Assembly: GCF_016545825.1 (NCBI RefSeq)
Contig: NC_052619.1
Coordinates: 28,807,803 to 28,871,802, forward strand
Direction: 5' to 3'
DNA: 64,000 nucleotides
From: Eucalyptus grandis
Taxonomy: Eukaryota > Streptophyta > Magnoliopsida > Myrtales > Myrtaceae
Each line of letters begins with the position of its first letter. Positions within the stretch are counted from its first letter, which is position 1. Both the position numbers and the translations under genes were made by a program. Positions 47,040 through 59,214 of this stretch are shown piece by piece. Under the pieces are notes generated by a model. That model ran no database searches. It was not told where the DNA came from and saw nothing but the letters and a program-made list of their open reading frames with translations.

Positions 47040-47903
47040 TTAGGCGAACAAGTTGAGGAGCTTCGTCTCCGGCTCTCCCACATTATTGTTGCTCTCGAAG
47101 CACGTCGTGGTGCCGGACTCCTCCGAAGTCATCGACGGGGTCCCCGGCCGCCGCGTCTGGTGCTCGGCCTTCACTGCGGGCTTGGTCTTGGCCTGGAAGT
47201 CCGTCGGCGTGAGGCGGAGATCGAGATCCATCGGCTGGAGTAGGAGCTTAGCGTTGTCGGCGGCGGCGTCGAGCCTCTTGCGCTTCGGGGAGATCCTCGA
47301 CCTGGAAGTGGAGAATCGGGATCCCGGATTCGGATCGCGGAGCTTCCATGCGTCAGCGCACGTGTCACCGGCCTCCGAGGCCTCGTCGGACGCCGGGAGG
47401 GAGCCGCCGCCGCCGCCGCCGTCGAGGAGCTCCGGCATGGCCCGAAGCGAGCCGCCGCGCAGGACGGTCTCCACCGCAGCCTGGCAGACGGGCCAGTTGC
47501 CGGTCCACAGCAGTCCCACCGCCCCGTTCACCGGGTTCACCGTCCTTCCGCACGCTTCGAACAGCAGCGACTGGAACAGCGCTGTACAGCAAAAGAGAGA
47601 GAAAGAAAAAGCTCAACCTGTCAGAGAACTGAGGATCCACTCGTGTCTCAGAATAAAAGACTCTTGCGCGACCACCGACCCGACCGTTCATGTCTAAATC
47701 ACCCGACACACGCACGTACCGGGCCTCTGCGTCTCAGGGACGGCGGAGATGAAGGACATCAGGCCGGCGCGGCCGAAGAACTTGGCGACGAAGACGGTGG
47801 CGTGGCCCTGGGCCTCGGGGGCCTCGATCCACTGCAGGCAAGGCCGCAAGATGCAGGACTCGCTGCAGCCCTTCCTCAGAACCCTGCAACCGTTGCAGCT
47901 CAT
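47040..47903 (-). CDS. LBD37: Class II LOB-domain transcription factor, LBD37/38 type (two exons)
   Basis: Exon 1 spans 47903-47720 and exon 2 spans 47581-47040, joined across a 138-base intron with GT (GTACGT) and AG (TGTACAG) ends. The product is 241 residues. The LOB zinc-finger-like block [15 protein letters not shown] (CX2CX6CX3C) opens the protein, followed by [20 protein letters not shown] and, across the splice, [20 protein letters not shown]. The tail has PKRKRL (possible nuclear signal), the EAR-like LDLRL (LxLxL, usual in repressors) and the class II end ETKLLNLFA. In Arabidopsis LBD37-39 are nitrogen-responsive repressors of anthocyanin and nitrate genes; the same role here is inference. 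Choice between LBD37 and LBD38 is not certain. The plus-strand frame at 47053-47697 is antisense shadow. Confidence 0.94.
47582..47719 (-). other. Intron of the LBD37/38-type gene
   Basis: Donor g|GTACGT just left of 47720 and acceptor TGTACAG| just right of 47581, on the minus strand. Removing it splits one codon (G|CG, alanine) and restores the conserved QRPALFQSLL sequence, the usual intron position in this family. Confidence 0.92.
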
Positions 47904-48087
47904 TTCTATCTTATCGATCTCCCTCGATTCAAGAAACAAGAAAAAGAGACCAACGATGATCTCGAAGCTGTTCTTTCTTTTCTTTCTCTCTTCTTTAATA
48001 GGCCCCTCAAGATGATTCTTCACTTCACATGAAAGTTTGAGGGTTTGAAACAGGTCTTGGATTGCTTTGACCCTAGGGAATAGATGT

Positions 48088-48111
48088 GAGAGAGAGAGAG
48101 AGAGAGAGAGG
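48088..48111. repeat. (GA)n run in the LBD 5' UTR
   Basis: Reads as a CT repeat on the gene's strand, about 200 bases before the start codon. Confidence 0.85.
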
Positions 48112-48147
48112 AAGGAAAAATTGGGTTGGCGGGTGCAAGAGAGGGGA

Positions 48148-48153
48148 TATATA
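48148..48153 (-). promoter_or_regulatory. TATA box of the LBD gene
   Basis: TATATA on the minus strand, about 245 bases before the ATG at 47903, which would give a 5' UTR of roughly 215 bases containing the CT repeat. Confidence 0.6.
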
Positions 48154-48159
48154 GACGCA

Positions 48160-51100
48160 GGGGATGATTGGGGGGTGGTGGTGGAGGTGCTAGGTGGGAT
48201 TGGCTTAACTAGGGTTGGGTTAAATTTGAAGGAATCTCGGAAATGTTTGGCTTAAATTATTCAAAAAATGGAGCATTGGTCTTGAAAGATAAGATCGACC
48301 CTATTTATAAGATACTTTATTTAAAAACTCCATCTAATCCATGCTGTTGTTCTTCACTCGTAGCTACCTGACGGCCGGGACTCGGAAGAAACTTGTTGAA
48401 GTGGTAATTTGGATTTGGGGTCTATAAATTCACTGAGTAAACTAGTATATTTACAACAGACCAAAAAAAAAAAAAAACCAGTATATTTACATTATTAGTG
48501 ACTTACACCACCCTCGTTTTACTTGGGTTTCAATCATTGTTGAAACCAAGAAATTATTAGCCAACTCTCTTTATTTTCCATTAAAAAATATGGGTTTTGT
48601 GTTAAGATTGTAAATATTCAAGAGATAGTGGTGACTATGTGCTTTTCTTGAATCCGAAATAATCTGCTCTTTTCTGAACCGGGGCTTGCCTATATTAGTG
48701 CATCCCATGTGATCTATACATAAAATTATTCGCTGTTATACATATTGTCAACTGATGACGTTTAAAAGTACAGCTTTACTTTTTCTTTTTCTTTTCTTTT
48801 TTTATAAGTGGCTATATACAAAGAGAAGGCCAGAGGCCAAAATAAGTTTATTAGAAGGGGAAATCTAATCGAAGAAGGAGAGTTTGCTAGAGGATTTATA
48901 GAACTTTGTATACCAAGCCAAAAAAAAAGAAAAAAAAAATATGCGGGCCTTTGCCAATGGTCGTGTTCTCTAGAGAATGTACATAATTCAATAATCGAGC
49001 TAAGAGGAGAGGGAATCCATTACATCATAGGGGAGCGAGACAATCAAGTGATTTATAACCTAATCTCACGATTTAAGAGTCAAATCCCTTTTGCCTGGTA
49101 TTTTGAACTCCATAAATCTCTATCAACTCTCTTTCATTGATTAAATTTCTCCTCCAATAAACTCAGTTTGACCTTCGCCACTTTCTTTCAAACAACTACT
49201 TACGAAAAAAGAAAAAAAAAAAGAGGTACAGCTCTAATCCGTAATATTCTCCCATGAGGGACATACAAAAGGTATCTCTTGCTATCACGTTTCTTTCTCT
49301 AATTAGGGAATTTTTTGGTATAATCGAAAGGGCATGAGATCCATAACTACGGAATTGCTTAACTCTAAAGTCAATTTTTTCCCCCTCAAGTTGAAATTGA
49401 AAAAGAAAAATATCAACATGAAATCGGGTTAGTGGGGGAGGCGATGCTTGGGTGGGTGATGTGTGGGCACCGGCTTTTCTTTCTTTTCTTTTCCTGGCGA
49501 TATGGGGGAGGGTTTAGATTCCAAAGTCTTGGGCGTAAGCGGCTCCGTGTTTCCGCAGTTGGTCGTCCCTCCACCGTCGGATTCCCTCCCTTTTTAAAGT
49601 TGAGTGCATGTTGATTGGCTTTCCCTTTCATTCGATTTATCTGTTCTTTTTATATTGCATTGTGCCTTTGTGCCTTTCTTCTATTCAAATTTGCCGACCT
49701 GTTCATTGGCGTCATGAGATACTTTGATGGGAATTTTTTGTATTTTTGCACAAAAGAAAAGGTTAGGTTTTTGTGTGGTGGGTGATGGTGGTGTGCCATG
49801 AGGGCATGGACATCAATGGCATATATTCGAATCCCCATGGTGGGGCATAGAGAATTCCAAGTGGGGGTTTGTGGGGGTGGGGTGGGGCGGGGTGGAGAGA
49901 AAATTTTAATTTAATTTAATAATCTTGCAATTGACCAATCGTTGGGGGTCTAGTGCATAGATCAAGGGAGCTCAATGGTAATTTTAAATGAATGAAATGT
50001 ATTAGTTTATATAGGCTTAGAAAGGAAGTCAAGACCATTGGGTTTGCAATCACAAAAGATTAGAGTCAAATTAAGACTAGAGTATTGGAGATTGGCTTGA
50101 GTACGCACGGTGCCATTTAGGTGACATTTCCAATGTCCTCTCTGATTGCATTGTTTCAAGAGTTTTTTAAGGCTAGTTACACTGGTGGAAAGAGGCGTTG
50201 CAGTTTTCACAAAATGTTTGACTATTCTCAAAGTTATGGGATCCTTACATATGCGATGGCTTCCAATAGTTTGACAGTTGTCTCGCCGAATTTTGAGATA
50301 CTGTAGTTTCAAAATGAGTATTGGATGTGATTTTATAATATTTCAAGACACAATTATAACCTAATTACGTATGTATCATGAAAGACAAACGAATTGAATT
50401 GATCAAAAATAAGAAATCGATCAACCATATTAATGTTTTTTCACTTCATTGGGTTTTCTATTCATCTTAACAAAATTTTCTTATAGCAATCTCTGGACCT
50501 AGTTTGCAATTATTGGTGAAAAGTTTATTACTACACTATAGAAAACGAAAATTCCATACATGCGAGTCACCTATCACGCACAGCACTCCTCTTGATGTTT
50601 CAAAAAATCTCAACAATTGATTTATAGGAATGAGATTTTCTTCAATGGTTCAAATTCATTGACACGGCGATGGAAGCACTATATAGGATAAAGGATTTTT
50701 GTTTGGATCTTTTGAATAGCTTTATGTCTCATTGAAAGTGAAAAAGATTTGTTGAACAAAAAGCTATTAATTGAAATAGATTATGAGGTTGCAAGATATT
50801 TATCAAATAAAGTGAAACTCTAAGTGGATTGTCAAGTTAAAATCAGTGACTAAATATTACCAAAATCTTTGAATTCTCATAACCAATAGGAGAAATAGAT
50901 AGTTTTTAACGAAACCACAAAAAAGGCCACACCACGTTCAAATAGTATCTCTAATATCCCCTCAAACTAAATATGGATCTCATATTGGATTTTGAAAAGA
51001 AAGAAAAAAAATTCAATGGTAGGCATAAGATCTTGAAATGGCAACTATCTGCTTACATTGAGAAAACACGACCAGATCTATAACAAGACTATAACACCAT

Positions 51101-51470
51101 TTGGAAGCTCGTGGAGCTGAAGACGGAGCTGGAGCCTGAGGCAAGACAACTTTTGAGTAAATATTGTCAGTTTTACACTTCCCATCGCATGTAAGCTTGG
51201 GTGTCATGTGCTTGACGTCTTTGAGGTGCTCGGGCCAATCTTGTCTAGAATATGTCGTCCGTGGCCGGTTCGGTAGAGCACTAGACGATATACCTTGCAA
51301 TTGAAACTGTGCTTGAGTCATGACAATCAAAACCAATTGTCATTGTTTCTCTTGTATATATTTTAGATCTCAGGATATAGAAGTAGTTCCATATTTCCCA
51401 AAACTAGTTATTTTCAATGTTCTCTAGGGACTTTCGAGAATGTCCATAAGACTCTTCCGACTCTTTAAGA
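48160..51470. other. Spacer, no recognisable gene
   Basis: Upstream flank of the LBD gene, then AT-rich sequence. The minus-strand frame at 51013-51336 (107 codons) has no known domain. No transposon ends were found. Confidence 0.45.
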
Positions 51471-51474
51471 GAAT

Positions 51475-51720
51475 TGTGAAATTTTGTGGAACCACTGTCA
51501 ATTATTCTAATACCTTAAATTATTAGATAAATGTATGATTTATTATTAAATATTAATTGGGAGGCAAATAGGGACCAGGAAAGATTTAAACTCAGAATCT
51601 CCTCAATACCATGTGAGATTTTGTAGGTTATTGCCAATTATTTTTAAACCTCAAGTTATTAGATGAATCTATGATTTATTATGTAATATTATAATAGGTA
51701 TAATTATTCAACCTCCCTAC
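51475..51720 (-). repeat. LTR-end-like remnant, repeated twice
   Basis: Two related blocks ('caattattctaatacc...ttattagataaatgtatgattt' near 51500 and 'caattatttttaaacc...ttattagatgaatctatgattt' near 51636) resemble the ends of Copia LTRs. On the minus strand the second is followed by CATGGTATTGAGGAG, which looks like a decayed TGGTATCAGAG primer site. The call rests on this resemblance only. Confidence 0.4.
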
Positions 51721-53029
51721 TAAGAAATGTTCCTAATAAATTATTATAACTAAATCGTGCATCCACCCACAACTCTTGGGGAGTTGTGCACTTGTGAATA
51801 GGCTAGTATCCTACTAAAGTGAACTATCGCAATACACTTTGTAGAGTCGGTCCAAGGCCACTGGCTAGGACCGTGACACCAAGCCTTGTATGGAACAACA
51901 GCACAGGGATGTAACCACATCAATACAGGATTTTGGATACCATCACATCAAGTACAAGATCAGGAAAAACGTTCAACCTACTAGGAGTGACCAAATTGTT
52001 TGATCTAACAAATGGTAGATAACATTAATGGAGAAAGACCATCGAGATTCATTAAGCCGTGAAAATATATGGACGTGAGCACTAAGGTGAACCTAGAGTC
52101 TAAATGGGCTAAATGCATGATTAATGATCTTAAAAGATTCATGAGATCGTCCAAGATTTATGTGGATCCTAAAAGTTGGCAAACTATCAAATGATATCCC
52201 CAACATATCAAACTAAAAACTCAATGCATCCCTAAAAACTCAATGCATCACACATTTGAGTTTGGAAAGAAATGAGCTCTTAAAAGTAGACAGAAACTAC
52301 TGGGAGTTGCCCTAATGGCTATCCTTCCCACTTGAGAAGGGAGAGGTGAGGAATGCCATTTCCCACCTTCTTGAGAACTAGGGTGGGGACGCGTGAGTGA
52401 GCAAAAAGGGTTTTACAACCTACACATAACTCACACACTTCAATTGTAAATATAAGGTCAAGGCTCCTAATTAAGTAGACCAGAAATTCACATCTAAAAT
52501 GCCAAAAGGGGCTTTCAATTATCCGAGTTTGACCAACTGTTCTTAATCATTCTCTTAACTCTTCCCCCTCCATCCAACAAGAGTAAGGATTTTTGCTCTA
52601 TAGTAGTCACTCAATGCATTTTAAGATGACTATCACATTGAATGAGAATCAGTCGCATGCTAAGAGAGCACCCTAAAATCCATTCTTATCGTAACAAAAA
52701 ATTCAATTCTTGACTCAAGCCCTCACGAATCGATAGTGAATGCAATCGAATTTAAACTACTTGTTTCCCAAAAGATTCGAACTACATTGATTTTGCTCTT
52801 TACTTGAATGCTTCCCGACAAAGAAGGTATGCTATCGAGGACCGTTCATGGATGGCAGGTAGAGTTGAGAGTTCACTTTGGGCCAAGAAGCTCGAAGGGA
52901 AAAAAATCCTTGAAGGTACTCTAAATTGGCTTTGAATTTGCAGATCTGTTGCACTTATGTGCGCGCATGTGTACATCACATCCTTAGAAAGCTGTCTATT
53001 TGAGGAAGACTATTTTAAGATTATGGTCT
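51721..53029. other. Spacer, no recognisable gene
   Basis: AT-rich sequence with short frames only. A small repeat ('aaaaactcaatgcatc') occurs near 52206 and 52229. Nothing else was identified. Confidence 0.45.
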
Positions 53030-53475
53030 CGTCCTTGCTGGCCAACGGAGCACTAAATGCTTTCCTAGACACAGATTGGGGTGTAATCATGTCGATCGCA
53101 GCTCCACTCTTCTGCCTATCTTGTGTATCCGACCTCGAACTTCATCTCGTTTGATTCCAAGAAACAAGAATCGCTGCTCGGTCCTCCACGAAGTTTGAAC
53201 ATCCTGTCGTACTTACCCAGTATGCGAAGTTGCTTCTGTTCGATCCCTATCGCGAGAATTAGGAGTAAGTTCAATCCAATCGCCAAATATCTTTGCGCGA
53301 ATGTCGGAGCCACACGACTAAGTGCGAATCTAGTGTTCCATTCTCGCCTGGAAAAATTGACTTCCACTTCGTTCGAGATCATCCATCGAAAAGATCGCTT
53401 CGAGTTTCTCATGTTTCAACTACTGACCAACTTGCAGAAGCACTCACGGCAATCGTTTTCTCGATAATGACGCCT
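53030..53475 (+). pseudogene. Copia RNase H fossil
   Basis: Across several frames the plus strand reads LNAFLDTDWG (from the family's FSDADWA), NFISFDSKKQES (from ISWDSKKQ), VGATRLSANLVFHSR and FHFVRDH, then LRVSHVSTTDQLAEALT. This is the order of a Copia RNase H domain. Frames change repeatedly and the rest of the element is absent, so this is an old isolated fragment unrelated in detail to the two larger Copia elements. Confidence 0.82.
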
Positions 53476-53865
53476 TTCATCACGATCGAAGGTTGGAGTC
53501 TCCCATGGATGCCCTTATATTGCGGGCGCGTATTCATTGTCATGACCGAAACCGGCATTGGCCTATGGAGATAAACACTGGCTTTGTGAGGTGTCGGCTA
53601 TAAAAAAGGATATCGACTTCATAATTACCGCACATTACATAGAGTTAGGTTGTGGCTCGCACGAGCTTGGCCAGCAAGATGTTTGGCATATGCGAGAATG
53701 AACAATGTCAATTCCGGTGGCACTAACAAGAAGGGAGAAAGGATAAGAAGTTTGGCCATGGCCCTAGAATCTCTAGATGGGGGGACCATGGCCAGTAATG
53801 TTGGAAAGCTGGTTGGCGATGTGAAAGGCAGATGGCAAACATGAAAAAGTCGTTGGAAGTATTGA
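53476..53865. other. Spacer after the RNase H fossil
   Basis: May be further 3' sequence of the same Copia fossil. No feature is recognised. Confidence 0.35.
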
Positions 53866-53869
53866 GATG

Positions 53870-54690
53870 CATGTATTAATTGGGTGAGAAAAATTCCACA
53901 TCGGATAATTGATGTAATATGGAGTAGTTACTACATCCATATTGACCTATAACTCATTAACTTAAGTTTGTAAAATGACGGTGGATTTAGTAGAATGTGT
54001 TGACGAGCTCAGACTTAAACTTCTTTTTAGCAATCTCCTTGTGAAAAGTATAAAAATTTTGCTGCGCACTCCCAACTTATTGTATTAGTGAATATGAGAT
54101 TGTTGAGATACATACGTGATTTATGTTAGAAGGGTCTCACATCGGATAATCAGTGTGATGTAAAGTAATTAATATATTCTAATTGACACATAATATTAAA
54201 GTGTGCAGTAAAAATCTAATACCTTCACTTGAGAGACGCCAAGAGAGTGCTCAAGTCTAAGCCCATCAACAAATCTAGTTAGACCCACCCGCATTCAAAT
54301 ACTTCAGCAACCATCATCAATTGTTAATTTGGGATTGCATCACCCATGGTCTCTATCTCTCTATCTCTCATCTCTTCTTGCCAGACTCACATTATTAGAC
54401 CAATTGTGCATGGTTTCTTCTCACCAGAACAACTGATATATCAATTTTCACTTGAAATAAGTGTTGATCATGAGATTTTTTTTTTTTTTTGAGATATGCA
54501 CCAAACACCGATATAGATTGAGGATGGAGCACCAATAAACTATCAACTTTGATACTATCTATTAAAAGTACGTAGCACAAGCCTAATACCTTTGCCTATA
54601 GAGATTGCCTAGAGGTAGCGCAAATCCAAGCTTGTCAATATATCCAATTAGACCCATCTTCACACCACACTAATTATCCAATAGGGAACT
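53870..54690. repeat. Degenerate LTR-like direct repeats with 'cacatcggataat'
   Basis: The phrase 'ccacatcggataattgatgtaat' at about 53900 recurs as 'tcacatcggataatcagtgtgat' at about 54150. A second pair, 'aatctaatacc...caaatctagttagaccca' (about 54215-54290) and 'agcctaatacc...tatccaattagaccca' (about 54580-54660), repeats too. These look like eroded LTR copies. No primer site or protein was found. Confidence 0.5.
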
Positions 54691-54724
54691 TCTTTCACAT
54701 AACTCACATGTATAATTGACTCAA

Positions 54725-54845
54725 TTTTTTTTTTTTTTTTGGTTGAATGTGAGTTTAATTATATAGGTTGACAGGCTCAAACATAGGCCCCTTTGCTGAC
54801 CTCCCCAGGTAGAGGTCCTTGCTGCACACTCCTAACAGGTAGTCA
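54725..54845 (-). mobile_element. Possible short A-tailed retroposon (SINE-like)
   Basis: On the minus strand a B-box-like GTTTGAGCC (plus 54774-54782) lies upstream of a 16-base A-tail (plus 54725-54740), and an A-box-like GTGTGCAGCAAGG lies before it. No target duplication was found, so this is tentative. Confidence 0.35.
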
Positions 54846-56739
54846 TGGTGGTGGTTGAGACACAGAGAAACAGTTCTACCAGAACAAGTCAAACGTAGCA
54901 AATAGTTACCGGAATATGCCAAACGTTGTGACTGTTATCCGCACTTTACATTCGTTCCCATTAACTTATTTACTTCTTTTTTTCCCAGCATTTCCACTAT
55001 GCTTTTGCGCTTGGAGACTTCTGTCTTGCAACCCAACATTAGTCCCACGTTGTATTAACCCATGAGCCCAATTCTCATTCCTTGGCACCGTCGCAACTAT
55101 CTGAACATTAATGCAATGACTCTGGTGGTGAAATCTGGAAAAGGCCTAAGAATTACAGCAGTGCAATCTGTTTTTCTCTGTTCACCACCTCAAAGCCGTC
55201 GAGAAACTAACCTTCACGATTTGTTTTCTTCGCTTGGTTCAAGGTACGAGCTAGAATCGCCAAAGCAAAGCCCTGTAGAAGGACCCCCCAAGGCTTTCTA
55301 CAACATATCCATGTGCATGCATGCATGCATGCATTTGAACATAAAGGCGAAACCATACTCTACGTAGACTTGCAACGGGATCTCTCATGAGCTGCTCTGG
55401 CAACGGAGGACCACGAAGGAAAAGCACAGCTTCTTCGCTCACACATTTAACACGAGGATCGATTTTCAATTCTTGGGATCACATGGGGGCACGAATCTAT
55501 AGGTAGCTCAATCAATGACATGTTGGAAACTTTATGTCACGGGAAACATCTATAAAAATTTGGTTTCGTACCTGACTATATTTAAGCTGAATTAATGTCG
55601 ATTGTCCTGTAAAACGTACTCCTGAATATATTTTTGGTTGATACGTCCCAAATAGTCCATGTTAATGACAGAACACGGTGATTTTATATGACATGTGAAA
55701 AACGCATTCTATTGGGATTTGACTCTTTTTAAACTGTTGATAACACACTTAAATAAGTTAAATTATGGAGTTAATACTACAAAAAATCCCAAATTAGTAC
55801 CTTTGTAACAAATTTACCATAAACCAATACACTTGTAATAAATTTATTTTAAACTAATTTTTTGATTACTAAAAACTCCAACCGATACACATGTGATAAA
55901 TATGTCATCTCTTAGTTTCTATTAAATTAGATTAATATTATGAAAAATCACAAAACCGATACACACATGACAAACGAAAGGTAAAACCCCAAATCAATAG
56001 AGTGTCATCAAACTTAGTAATTTGACAGTAAAAATTAACAGAAATTAATAGAGGAAAAATTTATCATAAGTATATCAATTTAAGGTTTTCACGGTATTAA
56101 TTCTAAATCATATAGATTAATGTGTTATCCTTTTTAGCATAGTACATTTAGACACGTTTTTACACTTCTAAACACATTGTTTACAAATTTATGTATAAAA
56201 GTCCATATTTAAAAGTCATTAATTTTGAACTAACATTAAAAGTCACCTAAATTTATGAAATTTATGTATAAAAGTCATTAATTTTGACGTGATTAATAGA
56301 CGTGCCGTATTCGAGTTAGACACCTAAATTTCATCCGGCATGTTTTGACGCGATTTGCCGACACCCCCGGGGATACATCTTCATCGTCCGGTGTCTTGAT
56401 CGGGCTTCCGATCAAGATGTCGTCGCAAACAGTCGAGGGACTCATGATTTGGGACTTTGAAATTCGATGGATCCCTGTGTCTCGAGTGACTCTTCATGGT
56501 GAGACGAAACGGAGCGGCGCGTGACGAGAGGAAGGAGACGAAGCGAGACGTCCAAGTCACGGCGGACGTGGCGTCCTTATCCCACCCTCCCGACAACTGC
56601 CTATGGAGTTTCTCAACAAGCTTCCAGGGGTAAACAATAGGAAAGAAAGATTTATCACTCTCGTCAGATCTCACTACCCCACATGTTCCTTCAATTTCTA
56701 CTTTAAATTGGTCATGATGATCTTCATTACCCCCTTGCC
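54846..56739. other. Spacer, no recognisable gene
   Basis: A short GCAT repeat lies near 55316-55335. The rest is AT-rich. The frames at 55062-55367 and 56381-56674 show no domain. Confidence 0.45.
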
Positions 56740-57127
56740 GATCCAGGCGTGGGGCATCCCTCGCCCGAGCCAGGCGAGGGCGGCCCTGCTTGAGGTTAAT
56801 AGGGGTTGCCGGCCATTGATGAGACCCAGCTACAATCGGTGAAGGACAACATCATGTAAGACGATTAGCATTAAGTAAATCACTATTTCAGTGATTTTCA
56901 ATCAAAATTGGCCAAAATGACTAAATTGATAAACCGTCAATAAATTTATAACTAAATTAATGAATGATTAAAATGATTAGGACTAAATTGTCACAATTGA
57001 AAGGTTTAATACAAAATTGACAAATCGTCAAAAGATCTAAAACTGAATTGGCACAATTAAAAGATTTAGGATAGAATTGGTCATCATATAATGGCTTAGG
57101 TTATTTTTGATAATTTTCTTACAACAT
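56740..57127. mobile_element. Core and right arm of the fold-back family, truncated
   Basis: A GC-rich core (about 56740-56825) is followed by repeated 'aggactaaattgtcacaattgaaag'-type units and the ending TTTTTGATAATTTTC, parallel to the right arm of 6819-7786. The left arm is missing. Confidence 0.55.
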
Positions 57128-57740
57128 ACTCATATATCTTAGGGCTCAATTGCACGATTGACGGAAAATAACCGATTAATTAAGTTACCACGTGTCTATG
57201 GTTATCATACAAAATATCTTCTTACTTTACAAGGACATCGAAACCTTACCTTCCAAAAATTGCTTTTCTACGCATCCATTATGTAGATAATGATGAATGC
57301 TATCGTCTTGGACTTCAACTCATCACGCACTGATTCTGAAAAAACAATTTCTTGAAGCATATTTTGGATAGGCTACAAGAGAGCTTAAAAAGCGGTGCGC
57401 ATGTCATAAATTTTATGGATGTCTCTGTCTCATAGCCGACGATACACGAGAGCAGATACCACAAAGGAAAATAAAATAAAATAAAAAGAAGAAGGGAAAA
57501 TGTGAAAGTTGTCATCTTCGGAGGTTGCATCACGGGCTGGAACCGAAAGATGACCCCTCTGAATTTGACTTTCCCCGACTGTTGGGAGTCGCTCTCTCCA
57601 TGGATAAGGAACGATGGTACCTTTCGGTGGGGAGCCTGTCACAATGAAAGCTTCAAGTTTTTTAATGTTAGTTCAACATTATCTCCAGGCAGTGGCTAAA
57701 TGTGACTGTACTAGGCAAAGTTTCTTTTAAAGCATTGGGT
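57128..57740. other. Spacer
   Basis: No gene is supported. The frames at 57315-57699 overlap on both strands without any domain. Confidence 0.4.
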
Positions 57741-57741
57741 T

Positions 57742-57905
57742 GAAAATGAAAGTGATGTAGAGTGGATTGCTACCTTAGCCTTTTTTAAAAGTAAGGAGAG
57801 GTTATGGGTTTGAATCCTAAATCTCGACAGATAGATTGCATTTATAGGAATGCAAAGGACTTCGCCTACATTAGGATAAGATCCCAAAGTGAAGTGGACC
57901 AATGA
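57742..57905 (+). mobile_element. SINE-like element, tail not found
   Basis: A tRNA-like head with 'gtggattgctaccttagcc' and the perfect B-box region GGGTTTGAATCC (57806-57817) resembles the heads of the SINEs at 7867 and 43165. No A-tail or flanking repeat was found. It could also be a decayed tRNA-derived sequence. Confidence 0.4.
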
Positions 57906-59214
57906 TTCATGTAAAGTGGGCTAAAATAGGCAGGGATTACATAATAATATCGGAATAATAAGTTTTCTTTTGAAAGACTGAAAGCTAAGGAGATCAACCC
58001 TCAAATCTCCAGTGTGAAGTGAAGATAAATGATTCAAGTGCAACCCGAGTTTTATGCTCTTATATGACATTGGGTGGATGATGAGGGATATGAGTGTTCA
58101 ACTTCAGTTTCTCAGTTTGAAAGTATATTAGTCAATTAGAGCTGGCGTGAGGACCTTTTTCTTTGAATTGGATCCCTTAAATTCTTATTTTAATCTTATA
58201 CTTTTAAAAATGTAATATGAAATGCTTTCAAGTTGTGAATAGTGTTTAGGTGGGCCAAGACAAGTATTGAGCTTAAAATAATTATTTAGGTCGTTCATCA
58301 TTTTAGATAGATATTTAATTGTTTGTCCAAAACAATCTATTATGAGCGGCACTTAATGGGTAATCCGAATATAAATAAAAAATTGTTGATAGATCCATCC
58401 AACTAATTCTTCAGGTCTAACAGGCATAGGCAAGCGAAGCCATGATCAGGCATACGACGATATAGAAATGTTGTTAAATGTGTATCCGGATGAAATAAAT
58501 GATGAACATGTGCAATTTTTCGTCGAACTAAAAAAAGGTTAAGGGGTAGTTGATCCATTTCCACGCCGTGGAGCATGATCTCTAGGACCTCCCAACCGGC
58601 CCAACCATTTGGGCCTAGAAGCATCACAGCTACCCTCCACCCACGGCCCTGACAAGACAACGGCGCACGATCACCTCGACTTTCTAGTTCCAATTACAGC
58701 AAATGACACGAAAACTCACCAGGACCAAATTCTCAAGGCAAGTACAACATTCAGAACGTCAGCACAATGGCCGGCATGATCCTAAGATTCCGATCTGCGG
58801 GGCCAACTAGCGGGAGCAAATCGGGGATTAGACAGAAGCTGCTTTCCGTGGCGAAAGGGCTAAGGTTTGCAAACGAATGTTGATCGCGACGAGTTTCGTC
58901 CGATTGGCCAAGCCAAAGGGTTGTCACTTAGTTTTTTTTTTTTCCAAAAAGCACTAAAGCTTTTGGCATCTCGGCATAACCTTTGCAATTATTGAGGATG
59001 GGGCCGTTGCATCAGCATGTGTGTGTACAATGTCGAATGAAATATAGACAAGCAAGCGAATCGACTTTAGCAACAAGAGATGATGAAGGTCTCATCGAGT
59101 ACGGATCACCGAGCATCTTGATTCTTGGCTTTTGGCTATCCTTTTCTCTAGAGAGAATCGTCTAGGAGCCACGCTGCAGAAAGCATCACTAAAATGATGT
59201 TGATTCACTTCACT
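57906..59214. other. Spacer, no recognisable gene
   Basis: The frames at 58403-58693 and 58983-59165 have no domain. AT-rich overall. Confidence 0.45.

Noticed and set aside
47053..47697. 214-codon plus-strand frame
   Set aside because: It is antisense to exon 2 of the LBD gene, and its length follows from the GC-rich codons of the real gene.
53890..54180. Possible U-snRNA promoter element (cacatcgg) suggesting an snRNA gene
   Set aside because: No TATA at the right spacing and no snRNA-like sequence follow; the motif recurs inside degenerate direct repeats, so a repeat origin is more likely.
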